Assembly (NCBI GenBank): GCA_963807155.1 | Contig: CAWEAZ010000029.1 | Span: 248,001 to 312,000, forward strand | Reading direction: 5' to 3' | Length of the DNA: 64,000 nt | Origin: JACCZX01 sp963807155 | Lineage (GTDB): Bacteria > Pseudomonadota > Gammaproteobacteria > Burkholderiales > Burkholderiaceae_F | In this document: one piece after another, positions 26,793 to 34,904 of the stretch | How the letters are laid out: each line of letters starts with the position of its first letter | Position numbering within the stretch: position 1 is the stretch's first letter | Notes under the pieces: model-generated | What the model saw: only the letters and a program-made list of their open reading frames with translations | Database searches by the model: none | What the model was told of the DNA's origin: nothing | Position numbers and translations under genes: made by a program

Positions 26793-27787
26793 CACTGTCC
26801 AAAATGATCGTAGGCACCCTTGCCAGTGTCTACCGGCGCCCCGCGCTCGTCTAGCACGGCTAGATCAGCGGTTGCCGTGATCGCTCCGATGCGTGTGATT
26901 GGCGTCGTTTCCGCCGCCGCAATGACATCTTCGCGACGATTGGATTGCGCAGTAAACAGGAGTTCGTAATCGTCGCCACCGCCAAGCGCGAAGCGCCGCT
27001 GCATGTGCATAGGTTGACGCTGCAGCAGCGGCGAGCGCGGCACACGCTCCCAGTCGATCACCGCGCCGACGTCCGAGGCTTGCAGAACGTGACGCAGATC
27101 GCCGGCCAGTCCATCCGAAATGTCGATCGCGCTGCTGGCGACACCGACTAGTCGTGCTCCCAGACGGACGCGCGGTGTCGGCCGCTCCAGGCGAGCGACC
27201 CCCTGCTCCGCATCCGTGGCCAGCAGCTTCACTTCGCCACGGCGAAACGCGAGACCTAGCGCAGCGTCACCGAGTTGGCCCGACACCCAAATGTCATCGC
27301 CCACCTGGGCCCCGGAGCGCAGCAACGCCCGACCGGTCGGTACCGTCCCCATCGCAGTCACCGTGATCATCACACCGCTCGGAGAGCGGGTCGTGTCACC
27401 GCCCGCCAGCACACAACCGTAATCATCGGCCAGTGCGTACAACCCGCGACTGAACTCGGCGAGCCACGCTTCATCGACTCGCGGTAGCGCAATCGCCAGC
27501 AGGAAGCAGCGTGGCGTCGCCCCACACGCCGCGAGATCCGAAAGATTGACGGCGAGTGATTTGTGCCCGAGCGCAGCCGGATCCACGTCCGAAAGAAAAT
27601 GCACTCCTTCGATCAGGGTATCGGTCGACACCGCCCATTGCTCGCCGGCGTCGGCGGCCAGCAGCGCGCAATCGTCGCCGGAGCCGACGGCAACGTACCT
27701 ATCGACGGGGGTCGGCCGCCTGAAGAATCGCTCGATCAACTCGAATTCGCCGATCGAGATGTCCGAAGCCTGTTCGCGCAGGGTCAA
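26792..27787 (-). CDS. thiL: Thiamine-monophosphate kinase
   Basis: An enzyme of about 331 residues that makes thiamine diphosphate from thiamine phosphate. It has GEFELIERFF at the N-terminus, GSGDDCALL, STDTLIEGVHF with metal-binding acids, LSDLAACGATP, VLAGGDTTRS and IDISDGLAGDLRH. The open frame runs back to 27886 inside nusB. I favour a TTG at 27787, 11 bases after the nusB stop and 7 bases after GAGG, because the family begins just there. In related genomes pgpA usually separates thiL from cinA; here thiL runs directly into cinA (TGATG overlap). Confidence 0.88.
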   Translation of the reverse strand: MTLREQASDISIGEFELIERFFRRPTPVDRYVAVGSGDDCALLAADAGEQWAVSTDTLIEGVHFLSDVDPAALGHKSLAVNLSDLAACGATPRCFLLAIALPRVDEAWLAEFSRGLYALADDYGCVLAGGDTTRSPSGVMITVTAMGTVPTGRALLRSGAQVGDDIWVSGQLGDAALGLAFRRGEVKLLATDAEQGVARLERPTPRVRLGARLVGVASSAIDISDGLAGDLRHVLQASDVGAVIDWERVPRSPLLQRQPMHMQRRFALGGGDDYELLFTAQSNRREDVIAAAETTPITRIGAITATADLAVLDERGAPVDTGKGAYDHFGQ

Positions 27788-27800
27788 ATCAACCTCGGAA

Positions 27801-28283
27801 TCAGCTTCGTGCCGCAACCTCGGCTTCGCGCAGTGCTGCCGCAACCTTGTCGAGGACTCCATTGACGTATCGAAAGCCGTCGGCACCGCCGAAGTTCTTT
27901 GCGAGTTCGACGGCTTCGTTGATCACTACGCGATAGGGAATTTCGAGGCGATACTGCAATTCATACGTTGCAATCAGCAGGATCGCATGCTCGACGGGTG
28001 ACAGCACACTGACCGCGCGGTCGAGATGCGGAGCGAATCGCGCGCGCAAGTCTGCAGCGTGCTCGATGGCACCCTTGAGTAACTCTCGATAATGCGCGAT
28101 GTCGGCTCCAGCTTGCGCTTCGCCGTCGTCTAGCGGCTGCGCTTCGATCGTTGCGGCGTCGCGGCCGGCGAGCAGCCATTGATACAGCCCTTGAAGCGCC
28201 AGCTCTCGCGCACGGCGTCGGGCGCTTCGGCTGCTGCCCTTGGTTGCCCGAGCTGAGCCGCCCGGCGGGCTTGTCGGCTGCAA
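27801..28283 (-). CDS. nusB: Transcription antitermination factor NusB
   Basis: A small helical RNA-binding protein of 160 residues that with NusE/S10 loads on boxA to prevent early termination in rRNA operons. Family marks are RRRARELALQGLYQWLL near the N-terminus and VSVLSPVEHAILLIATYEL plus the C-terminal GADGFRYVNGVLDKVAA. The start appears to be a TTG at 28283, 7 bases after the ribH stop with GAAGAG upstream; the ATG choices are worse. It lies between ribH and thiL, the usual betaproteobacterial arrangement. Confidence 0.9.
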   Translation of the reverse strand: MQPTSPPGGSARATKGSSRSARRRARELALQGLYQWLLAGRDAATIEAQPLDDGEAQAGADIAHYRELLKGAIEHAADLRARFAPHLDRAVSVLSPVEHAILLIATYELQYRLEIPYRVVINEAVELAKNFGGADGFRYVNGVLDKVAAALREAEVAARS

Positions 28284-28289
28284 GTGAAA

Positions 28290-28781
28290 TTACTCTTCGC
28301 TGGTGGCCGCGGACGCGCCGTCTTCATCAAGCGCCCACAGCAAGTTCGCCATTTCGACGGCCGTGCGCGCTGCATCGCGCCCCTTTTCATTGACCCGTGC
28401 GCGCGCTTGCTCGTCAGTGTCGGTCGTCAAAATGGCGTTGGCAATCGGAACGCCATATTCGAGGGCGACACTTGCGAGTCCGCGCGCCGACTCATTGGCG
28501 ACCACCTCAAAATGATAGGTATCGCCCCGAATCACGCAACCCAGGGCAATCAGCGCGTCGAAGTCATCGGTTGCGGCGAGCTTGGCGAGTGCGAGCGGAA
28601 TCTCGAGCGATCCCGGCACCGTGATGTGCGTGATGTCGTCTTCGTCGACGCCCAGCGTGATCAACTCGTTGATGCATGCCTCGGCCAATGCGCGACCCGC
28701 CCATTCATTGAAGCGCGCCTGCACCAGACCGATACGCAGATCGTCGCCGTCAAAATCGGGGGCAATGAAGTCCTTGGCCAT
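28290..28781 (-). CDS. ribH: 6,7-dimethyl-8-ribityllumazine synthase
   Basis: The penultimate step of riboflavin synthesis, 163 residues, forming icosahedral or pentameric shells. It shows IGLVQARFNEW, ITVPGSLEIPLALAKLA with the ligand-binding loop, and LGCVIRGDTYHFEVVANES carrying the catalytic His. The ATG at 28781 follows the ribBA stop by 22 bases. nusB starts 6 bases after its stop. Confidence 0.95.
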   Translation of the reverse strand: MAKDFIAPDFDGDDLRIGLVQARFNEWAGRALAEACINELITLGVDEDDITHITVPGSLEIPLALAKLAATDDFDALIALGCVIRGDTYHFEVVANESARGLASVALEYGVPIANAILTTDTDEQARARVNEKGRDAARTAVEMANLLWALDEDGASAATSEE

Positions 28782-28803
28782 GCGTCGCCGGTTCGTTCCG
28801 TCG

Positions 28804-29940
28804 TCACTCTTCCAGATAACCGGTGACGTGCAGCCCGAAGCCCGCCATCGAAGGCATCTTGCGTGGCTTGGCGAGCAGCTTCATGCGGCGTACGCCAAGA
28901 TCGCGCAGGATCTGTGCGCCGACACCATAGGTACGCAAATCCACCGTCGTTGAACGCGCCGCTTCTGCGGCCCCACTCGTGATGGCATCAAGGCGCGCAA
29001 ACAACTGCTCGGATGCTTCACCACAATTAAGCATGACCAGCACGCCGCCATCGCTGCGCGTGATTCGCTCGAGCGCCTTTTGCAGCGGCCAGGCGTGTGT
29101 CGATGCCTGAACATCGAGTAGGTCGAGAACCGATAGCGGCTCGTGCACCCGCACCAGCGCTTCACGCTCGGGTGTCAACGTGCCATGCACCAGCGCCAGG
29201 TGTGCGCCGCCGCTTGGTTGATCACGGTAGGCAATCAATTCGAATTCGCCGGCGGGCGTCATCACACGTCGCGTACAGATGCGTTCAACCAGCGACTCGT
29301 TGGCGGCGCGATAGCGAATCAAATCGGCGATCGTGCCGATGCGCAACCCATGCGCAGCAGCAAACGGCAGCAAATCCGGCAAGCGCGCCATCGTGCCATC
29401 GTCGTTCATCACCTCGCACAGCACCGCCGCCGGATTCAAACCGGCCAAGCGGGCGAGATCGCAACACGCCTCGGTATGGCCCGCTCGCATCAGTACGCCA
29501 CCCGGCGCAGCGACCAACGGAAATACGTGGCCGGGCTGCACCAGATCTGACGGCTTGGCGTGCGGGCGCGTCGCAACTCGGATCGTATGTGCACGATCGG
29601 CCGCCGAAATACCCGTGCTGATGCCGTCAGCAGCCTCAATCGCGACCGTAAAGTTGGTCCCGTGCACCGTACGGTTATTGGCCGTCATCGGCGTCAATTG
29701 CAACTGCGCCGCGTGCTCCGCCGTAATGGGCATGCAAATCAGTCCGCGCCCATTTTTCGCGAGGAAGTTGACCTTCTCAGGCGTGACGAAGTCCGCTGCA
29801 AAAATCAGATCGCCCTCATTTTCGCGATCCTCGTCGTCGACCAGCACGACAATGTGACCGCGCCGAATCTCTTCAATCAACTCGCTCGTAGTCGCAAGGC
29901 CAGCTGGCGGTTTGGAAGGGCTGGGGACGGCTGACAGCAT
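28804..29940 (-). CDS. ribBA: 3,4-dihydroxy-2-butanone 4-phosphate synthase with degenerate GTP cyclohydrolase II domain
   Basis: A two-domain riboflavin protein of 378 residues. The N-terminal half is a complete RibB: VLVDDEDRENEGDLIFAA with catalytic acids, GLICMPIT, and GHTEACCDLARLAGL. The C-terminal half aligns with GTP cyclohydrolase II, but where active RibA has three zinc Cys (the SEC...CDCG region) this protein reads VRVHEPLSVLDLLDVQAS with no Cys. GTP cyclohydrolase activity is therefore probably lost, as in RibBA-like proteins of several betaproteobacteria, and a separate ribA is expected elsewhere. It lies between ribE and ribH. Confidence 0.92.
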   Translation of the reverse strand: MLSAVPSPSKPPAGLATTSELIEEIRRGHIVVLVDDEDRENEGDLIFAADFVTPEKVNFLAKNGRGLICMPITAEHAAQLQLTPMTANNRTVHGTNFTVAIEAADGISTGISAADRAHTIRVATRPHAKPSDLVQPGHVFPLVAAPGGVLMRAGHTEACCDLARLAGLNPAAVLCEVMNDDGTMARLPDLLPFAAAHGLRIGTIADLIRYRAANESLVERICTRRVMTPAGEFELIAYRDQPSGGAHLALVHGTLTPEREALVRVHEPLSVLDLLDVQASTHAWPLQKALERITRSDGGVLVMLNCGEASEQLFARLDAITSGAAEAARSTTVDLRTYGVGAQILRDLGVRRMKLLAKPRKMPSMAGFGLHVTGYLEE

Positions 29941-29975
29941 GACGGTTTGCGCTTGTTGAAATCGGGCTGCGGAGT

Positions 29976-30593
29976 TTATGCGTTTCCGTCCCGAAGCGAC
30001 AGCATCCGCTCGACATAGCGCGCGATCGGGTCGACCTCAATATTGACGCGATCGGCCGCGCGTAACGAGCGCAACGTCGTCACCCGATGCGTGTGCGGAA
30101 TGACGTTTACCGAAAACTCGCAGCCTTGCGGACCGTCCACGACCCGATTGACCGTCAGGCTCACACCGTCGATCGCGACCGAACCCTTGTAGGCAAAATA
30201 TTTCGCCAATTCGGCCGGCGCGCGGACGACCAATTGCCACGACTCGTGCGCCGGTGTCATTGAGACGACCTCACCGACGCCGTCGACGTGGCCCGCCACC
30301 AGATGCCCGCCCAGTGAGTCTCCAACCCGTAACGAAGTTTCGATATTCACTTCGCCGGGTGCATCGAGCCCCGAAGTTCGCGCCAAGCTTTCCTTCGAAG
30401 TATCGACATCGAAGGTAGTGGCATCAACACGAATGGCCGTCATACAAGCGCCGGCAATCGCAACGCTGTCTCCAACGCGGACAGCAAATGCTGGTACGCC
30501 GCTCGCATCGATCGTCAGTCGAACGCCGCCCTCCAGAGCCAGCCGCTCGACTTCTACTATTCGGCCCACACCGGCGACGATTCCCGTAAACAT
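29976..30593 (-). CDS. ribE: Riboflavin synthase
   Basis: The last step of riboflavin synthesis, 205 residues, dismutating two lumazine molecules. It starts MFTGIVAGVGRIVEVER and has two lumazine-binding repeats; the second carries GSVAIDGVSLTVNRV and FSVNVIPHT. The ATG overlaps the ribD stop (TGATG). The symbol ribE follows common betaproteobacterial use; the same enzyme is also called ribC. Confidence 0.94.
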   Translation of the reverse strand: MFTGIVAGVGRIVEVERLALEGGVRLTIDASGVPAFAVRVGDSVAIAGACMTAIRVDATTFDVDTSKESLARTSGLDAPGEVNIETSLRVGDSLGGHLVAGHVDGVGEVVSMTPAHESWQLVVRAPAELAKYFAYKGSVAIDGVSLTVNRVVDGPQGCEFSVNVIPHTHRVTTLRSLRAADRVNIEVDPIARYVERMLSLRDGNA

Positions 30594-31690
30594 CAGTGAA
30601 TGACACGCGTCAGGATACGGACGTCGTCACCGACCTGTGCCACTTCAATGAATTTGAGCTTCTGCGCTAATGCGAGATCCGACAGCGCGGGCAAATGCAC
30701 CATGCCCTGCGCTTCACCGAGCAAACTGGGTGCAAAGTACACCAGCAGTTCATCGGCCAGTCCCGCACTCATCAGCGATCCATTGAGCTTGAACCCGGCT
30801 TCTACGTGCACTTCATTAATGCTGCGCGCCGCGAGGGCCTTCATCAGTCCCTTCAGATCGACCTTATTGCGTTCGCCAGGCAGATAAAGTATCTCGGCGC
30901 CGCGCTGGGTCAGGCCCGCCTCGACCGCCGGTTTCTTGACGGCGCACGCGACCAGCACCGGGCCATCACCATCAAAGATGTGCGCGGCGGGGTCGACCTC
31001 GAGCCGGCTGTCGACCAAAACCCGGAGCGGCTGGCGCTGGGTTTGCACAAGCCTGACGTTCAACTGCGGGTTATCCGTCTGCACCGTGCCTATACCGGTC
31101 AACACCGCACACGCTCGCGCTCGCCATGCATGTCCATCGCGGCGCGCATCCTCGGACGTGATCCATTGAGAAGCGCCGTTGGCGAGTGCCGTCTTGCCAT
31201 CCAGGCTGGCAGCGATCTTCAATCGCACCCACGGCCGCCCGCGCGTCATGCGTGAAAAAAATCCGGCGTTGACGTCGGCCGCTTCCTGCTCCAATAGGCC
31301 GCATCGAACGTCGACACCACCGTTGCGCAACATTTCGAGGCCGCGGCCGGATACCAACGGGTTAGGGTCTTCGACAGCCGCGATGACTCTCGCCACTTTC
31401 GCTTCGGACAACGCCGTTGCGCACGGCGGTGTTCGGCCAAAGTGACTGCAAGGCTCAAGCGAAACGTAGACGGTTGAGCCGCGCACATCGTGGCCATTGC
31501 GCCGGGAATCCAGGATGGCTTCGACCTCGGCGTGGTTGGAGCCGGGCGGCTGCGTGAATCCTTCCCCTAGCACTCGCGCGTCGCGGACGATGACGCATCC
31601 GACGCGCGGATTTGGCGTGGCGTGGAATGCCGAGCGCTGCGCAAGCGCGAGCGCCCGCAGCATGAATTCGCGGTCAGACTCGGAGTACAT
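30593..31690 (-). CDS. ribD: Bifunctional riboflavin deaminase/reductase RibD
   Basis: The first gene of the riboflavin operon, 365 residues. The N-terminal deaminase has the zinc motif NHAEVEAI and then EPCSHFGRTPPC. The C-terminal reductase begins near RPWVRLKIAASLDGKTAL and has VHVEAGFKLNGSLMSAGLVD-like residues (VEAGFKLNGS visible). The ATG at 31690 is the first in frame. I looked for an FMN riboswitch in the 109 bases upstream and saw none; only two short hairpins are present. Confidence 0.94.
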   Translation of the reverse strand: MYSESDREFMLRALALAQRSAFHATPNPRVGCVIVRDARVLGEGFTQPPGSNHAEVEAILDSRRNGHDVRGSTVYVSLEPCSHFGRTPPCATALSEAKVARVIAAVEDPNPLVSGRGLEMLRNGGVDVRCGLLEQEAADVNAGFFSRMTRGRPWVRLKIAASLDGKTALANGASQWITSEDARRDGHAWRARACAVLTGIGTVQTDNPQLNVRLVQTQRQPLRVLVDSRLEVDPAAHIFDGDGPVLVACAVKKPAVEAGLTQRGAEILYLPGERNKVDLKGLMKALAARSINEVHVEAGFKLNGSLMSAGLADELLVYFAPSLLGEAQGMVHLPALSDLALAQKLKFIEVAQVGDDVRILTRVIH

Positions 31691-31710
31691 CGTGCAAAGT
31701 GTACGCAGCG

Positions 31711-31729
31711 GCGCTCAGCAAATGAGCGC
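31711..31729. other. Short hairpin just upstream of ribD
   Basis: GCGCTCA (31711-31717) and TGAGCGC (31723-31729) form a perfect 7-bp stem with loop GCAAA. It lies 20 bases before the ribD start codon on the minus strand and may shape the ribD leader. It is too small to be an FMN riboswitch. Confidence 0.3.
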
Positions 31730-31752
31730 TGTGCGTGCGCCTTGCAGGCAAC

Positions 31753-31784
31753 CAGCCGGGCCACTGTTTGCAGCGGCCCGGCTG
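31753..31784 (-). terminator. Hairpin after hsp20
   Basis: CAGCCGGGCC (31753-31762) and GGCCCGGCTG (31775-31784) are a perfect 10-bp inverted repeat with a 12-base loop, 15 bases past the hsp20 stop on the minus strand. There is no T run, so termination would be partial or factor-dependent, and some read-through into ribD is possible. Confidence 0.5.
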
Positions 31785-31799
31785 CGAGTTAGTTCGCGA

Positions 31800-32255
31800 T
31801 TATTTGACTTCGATGCGCTTGCTTACCGTCGCTGCGCGCTTCGGCAACGACAGAGTCAGCACGCCGTTTTCAAAGCGGGCGTCTGCACCTTCTTCGGTGA
31901 CCTCTGCCGGCAGTTCGAAGCTACGTGCGTAGCTGGTCGAATAGCGCTCGCTGTAAAGAACCTTGTCTCCATTGCCGTTGGTGTCTTTGGTCTCTGACGA
32001 GTCCTTGGACTCGGCATTGATCGACACATGTGCACCTTCAATGCCAACGTGGATGTCGTCCTTGCGAATGCCCGGCAGGTCGACCTTGACTTCGAAATTG
32101 CCGCCCTTATCGAGGACGTCCATTCGTGCGCGCGAAACGGCCTGTGCGCTCGAATGGCGCGTAGCAGGAACGTTGGTGCGGTGAAAAAAGTCCGTAAATA
32201 GTTCGTCGATCAGCGAATTAAATGAATCGCCGCGGCGCGTTGAAAGTTGGTACAT
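31800..32255 (-). CDS. Small heat-shock protein, Hsp20/alpha-crystallin family
   Basis: An ATP-independent holdase of 151 residues. The alpha-crystallin domain spans about residues 45-150, from MDVLDKGGNFEVKVDLPGIR through FENGVLTLSLPK. An IxV-like tail (KRIEVK) ends it. The ATG at 32255 follows a strong CCGGAGG site; an upstream extension lacks similarity. A sigma32-type promoter lies 46 bases upstream. The central insert KDSSETKDTNGNGDK is polar and probably a loop. Confidence 0.92.
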   Translation of the reverse strand: MYQLSTRRGDSFNSLIDELFTDFFHRTNVPATRHSSAQAVSRARMDVLDKGGNFEVKVDLPGIRKDDIHVGIEGAHVSINAESKDSSETKDTNGNGDKVLYSERYSTSYARSFELPAEVTEEGADARFENGVLTLSLPKRAATVSKRIEVK

Positions 32256-32300
32256 CGAATCCTCCGGAATGGTGTTTGGCGCACTTGCGCCCATAACCAC

Positions 32301-32329
32301 AATCTAGGGACCGGGGACCAGGTTTCAAG
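32301..32329 (-). promoter_or_regulatory. sigma32-type promoter of hsp20
   Basis: On the minus strand CTTGAAA (32329-32323) is followed after 13 bases by CCCTAGATT (32309-32301). Both boxes and the spacing match the heat-shock consensus and are nearly the same as at groES (CTTGAAG, 13 bases, CCCTACAAT). No CIRCE repeat is present here. The leader would be about 40 bases. Confidence 0.75.
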
Positions 32330-32336
32330 GCACTTT

Positions 32337-32813
32337 CTAACGTCGTTTAGCCCGTTTCGCCGTTTTGACGGGCCGCACTTCGCGCACCACCTCGGCAAAT
32401 TCATCCACATCCTCAAAGCTGCGATAAACCGACGCAAAGCGGATGTATGCCACCTTGTCGAGCCGCCTCAATTCGCGCATGACCAGCTCGCCGATTTTTT
32501 CGCTTTTCAGCTCGCGCTGCGCCGACGACAGCAGCTTGTCTTCAATACGCGCAATCGCTTCGTCGACAGCCTCGCGCGGCACCGGTCGCTTGCGCATCGA
32601 CAACTGCATCGAAGCGCGAAGCTTGTCGCGGTCGTAGTCGGCGCGCCCGCCGCCGCGCTTGATGATGGTCGGCATTGCGAGCTCGACCCGCTCGTAGGTC
32701 GTGAAGCGCTTTTCACACGACAGACATTTACGCCTGCGCCGGATCGTCGCGCCTTCGTCCGACCCACGCGAGTCAATGACCTGCGTGTCGGCGTGGCAGA
32801 ACGGACACTTCAC
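32337..32813 (-). CDS. nrdR: Transcriptional repressor NrdR
   Basis: The ATP/dATP-sensing repressor of ribonucleotide reductase genes, 158 residues. A zinc ribbon opens the protein (CPFCHADTQVIDSRGS, then CLSCEKRFTTYERVEL), and an ATP-cone domain follows (TIIKRGGGRADYDRDKLRAS). The start is a GTG at 32813, one base past the usual position after the glyA stop (32817). It follows glyA in the same operon, a common pairing. Confidence 0.95.
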   Translation of the reverse strand: MKCPFCHADTQVIDSRGSDEGATIRRRRKCLSCEKRFTTYERVELAMPTIIKRGGGRADYDRDKLRASMQLSMRKRPVPREAVDEAIARIEDKLLSSAQRELKSEKIGELVMRELRRLDKVAYIRFASVYRSFEDVDEFAEVVREVRPVKTAKRAKRR

Positions 32814-32816
32814 GGG

Positions 32817-34077
32817 CTATCCGTAGACGGGAAACCGCTGCGTCAGGTCGGCAACCTCGCGCTTGACCCGGCCGATCGTCGCAGCGTCGCCGGGATTCTC
32901 GAGAATGTCCGCAATCAGATCCGCCGTCTTTGCGGCTTCTGCTTCGCCAAAGCCGCGCGTGGTAATGGCCGGCGAGCCCAGCCGAATACCGCTGGTGACC
33001 ATCGGCTTTTGCGGATCCTTCGGAATCGCGTTCTTGTTGATCGTGATGTGCACGTCACCCAGCAGCGCTTCGGCATCTTTGCCCGTAATGTTCTTCGCGC
33101 GTAGGTCGACCAGCATCAGGTGACTTTCAGTGCGGCCCGAGACGATCCGCATGCCCCGCTTGACCAGCGTTTCAGCCATCACGCGCGCGTTGATCATCAC
33201 CTGTCGCTGATACGACTTGAAGTCCGGCGACAACGCCTCCTTGAATCGCCACCGCCTTGGCCGCAATCACATGCATCAGTGGACCGCCCTGCAAACCAGG
33301 GAACACGGCCGAATTGATCGCCTTCTCCAATTGCGGCTTCATCAGGATCAGGCCGCCGCGTGGCCCGCGCAGCGTCTTGTGCGTCGTTGAAGTAATCACG
33401 TCGGCGTGCGGTATCGGGCTGGGGTACTCGCCTGCTGCGATTAGACCCGCGTAGTGCGCCATGTCGACCATCAGGTAGGCGCCCACTTCGCGCGCGACGT
33501 TCGCAAACCGCTCGAAATCGATTCGCAGCGAATACGCAGAAGCACCGGCGATGATCAACTTGGGCTTGTGCTGCTGCGCCAATGCGCGCAACGCTTCGTA
33601 ATCGATTTCTTCGCGATCATTAAGTCCATAGCTGACGACCTTGAACCACTTGCCACTGATGTTCAGTGGCATTCCGTGCGTCAGATGGCCGCCTTCAGCG
33701 AGGCTCATTCCCATGATCGTGTCGCCGGGCGTAAGCAGCGCGAGGAAAACTGCTTCGTTCGCCTGCGCACCCGAGTGCGGCTGTACGTTGGCTGAGATCT
33801 CGACACCCGGCACTGCGAACAATTGCTTCAACCGCTCGATTGCAAGCGTTTCGGCAACGTCAACGTATTCGCAGCCGCCGTAATAACGTTTTCCGGGATA
33901 TCCCTCGGCGTATTTGTTGGTCAGCTGGCTTCCCTGCGCCGCCAGCACCGCCGGGCTCGCGTAGTTCTCCGACGCAATCAGCTCGATGTGCTGCTCTTGC
34001 CGCCGGTGTTCGTTTTCGATGGCCGACCAGATGTCGGGATCGGTCCGTTTCACGGTATGCGTGCTTCGATTAAACAT
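32817..34077 (-). CDS. glyA: Serine hydroxymethyltransferase (frameshifted as read)
   Basis: A PLP enzyme interconverting serine and glycine with tetrahydrofolate, the main source of one-carbon units; about 419 residues when repaired. The N-half has HIELIASENYASPAVL, YAEGYPGKRYYGG and the PLP-Lys region DVITSTTHKTLRGPRGG. The C-half has FKEALSPDFKSYQRQV and SGIRLGSPAITTRGF. The frame breaks at about 33246, where one extra base turns AVAFKEALS into AVAIQGGVV. Because the gene is normally essential and both halves are well conserved, a sequencing error is the likely cause. The ATG at 34077 gives MFNRSTHTVKRTDPDIWSAI. Confidence 0.93.
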
Positions 34078-34161
34078 GGTGTCCTCGCGCAGGATGCAAG
34101 TGGAATATCGATCACTTGCCATCGTGCCCAGGCGTACGGCGGAAATCGTTCCGCGCTTCCC

Positions 34162-34176
34162 GGGTGTTTTTCACCC
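34162..34176 (-). other. Hairpin in the glyA leader
   Basis: GGGTG (34162-34166), a 5-base T loop, CACCC (34172-34176) lies about 85 bases upstream of the glyA ATG. Read on the minus strand it is GGGTG-AAAAA-CACCC. A CATAAT sequence about 50 bases further upstream on the same strand could be a -10 box. No known riboswitch class was recognised. Confidence 0.25.
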
Positions 34177-34249
34177 TGGCGCCAGTCACGCGGAATTGGA
34201 TCAGTAGATCCCGGATGGCGGCGAAATTATGCCAGCCGCCCGGACCGCA

Positions 34250-34897
34250 CTAGACCGGCAACTCATCGCGCCACTCCTGCAGATGCGCGACGTCACCCCA
34301 GAGGTCGATCGAAAGCGCAATGGGAGCCGAGGCAGAAGGTGAAGCAGTCAGTCGATTGACCGCCGCGTTGAGCATCTGGTGCTCGCGTGGCGCATGCCAC
34401 TGCAGCACACGCGCAGCGCGATAGACGACATCCAGCACGCCACCGTGCGATACAAGAGCAACAGTCTGACTCGCATGGCGCGTACCGATCTCCGTCACTG
34501 CGGACATCACGCGATCGATCAGCTGCTGGCCGGTTTCGCCGCCTTCCGGCCGCCAGCCCGGGTCACGTTCGCGCCACTTCATGAACTCGGCTGGATAGCG
34601 CGCGGCAATCTCCTCCAGTGTGAGTCCTTCAAAAATCCCGAAAGATCGCTCACGCAATCTCGGCTCGGCGATGATTTCTAGACCGAGTCGCGCAGCCAAC
34701 GGAGCGGCCGTTAGCCAAGCGCGCGACTGCGCGCTTGAATACACAGCATCAATCGGCTCATTTGCCAGGCACTCGGCCAGACGTGCCGATTGCAGTATCC
34801 CCAGCGGCGATAGCGGAATATCAAGCTGGCCCTGAATGCGGTGCTCGGCGTTCCACGCAGTCTCGCCGTGCCGGATCAGCAGCAGCTTCGTCTTCAT
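34250..34897 (-). CDS. Histidine phosphatase family protein (phosphoglycerate mutase-like)
   Basis: A cytoplasmic branch-1 histidine phosphatase of 215 residues. It has the catalytic LLLIRHGETAWNAEHRIQG at the N-terminus, LRERSFGIFEGLT with the acid, and VALVSHGGVLDVV with the second His. The family covers phosphoglycerate mutases, alpha-ribazole phosphatase and broad phosphatases, so the substrate is not settled. It is 7 bases downstream of the PEBP gene on the same strand. Confidence 0.85.
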   Translation of the reverse strand: MKTKLLLIRHGETAWNAEHRIQGQLDIPLSPLGILQSARLAECLANEPIDAVYSSAQSRAWLTAAPLAARLGLEIIAEPRLRERSFGIFEGLTLEEIAARYPAEFMKWRERDPGWRPEGGETGQQLIDRVMSAVTEIGTRHASQTVALVSHGGVLDVVYRAARVLQWHAPREHQMLNAAVNRLTASPSASAPIALSIDLWGDVAHLQEWRDELPV

Positions 34898-34904
34898 GCG
34901 GCCT

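Noticed and set aside
31690..31800. FMN riboswitch before ribD
   Set aside because: The 109-base gap holds two simple hairpins only and lacks the conserved multi-helix RFN sequence pattern.
34078..34249. A glycine or other riboswitch before glyA
   Set aside because: Only one small GGGTG/CACCC hairpin is visible; known glycine aptamer sequences were not recognised.
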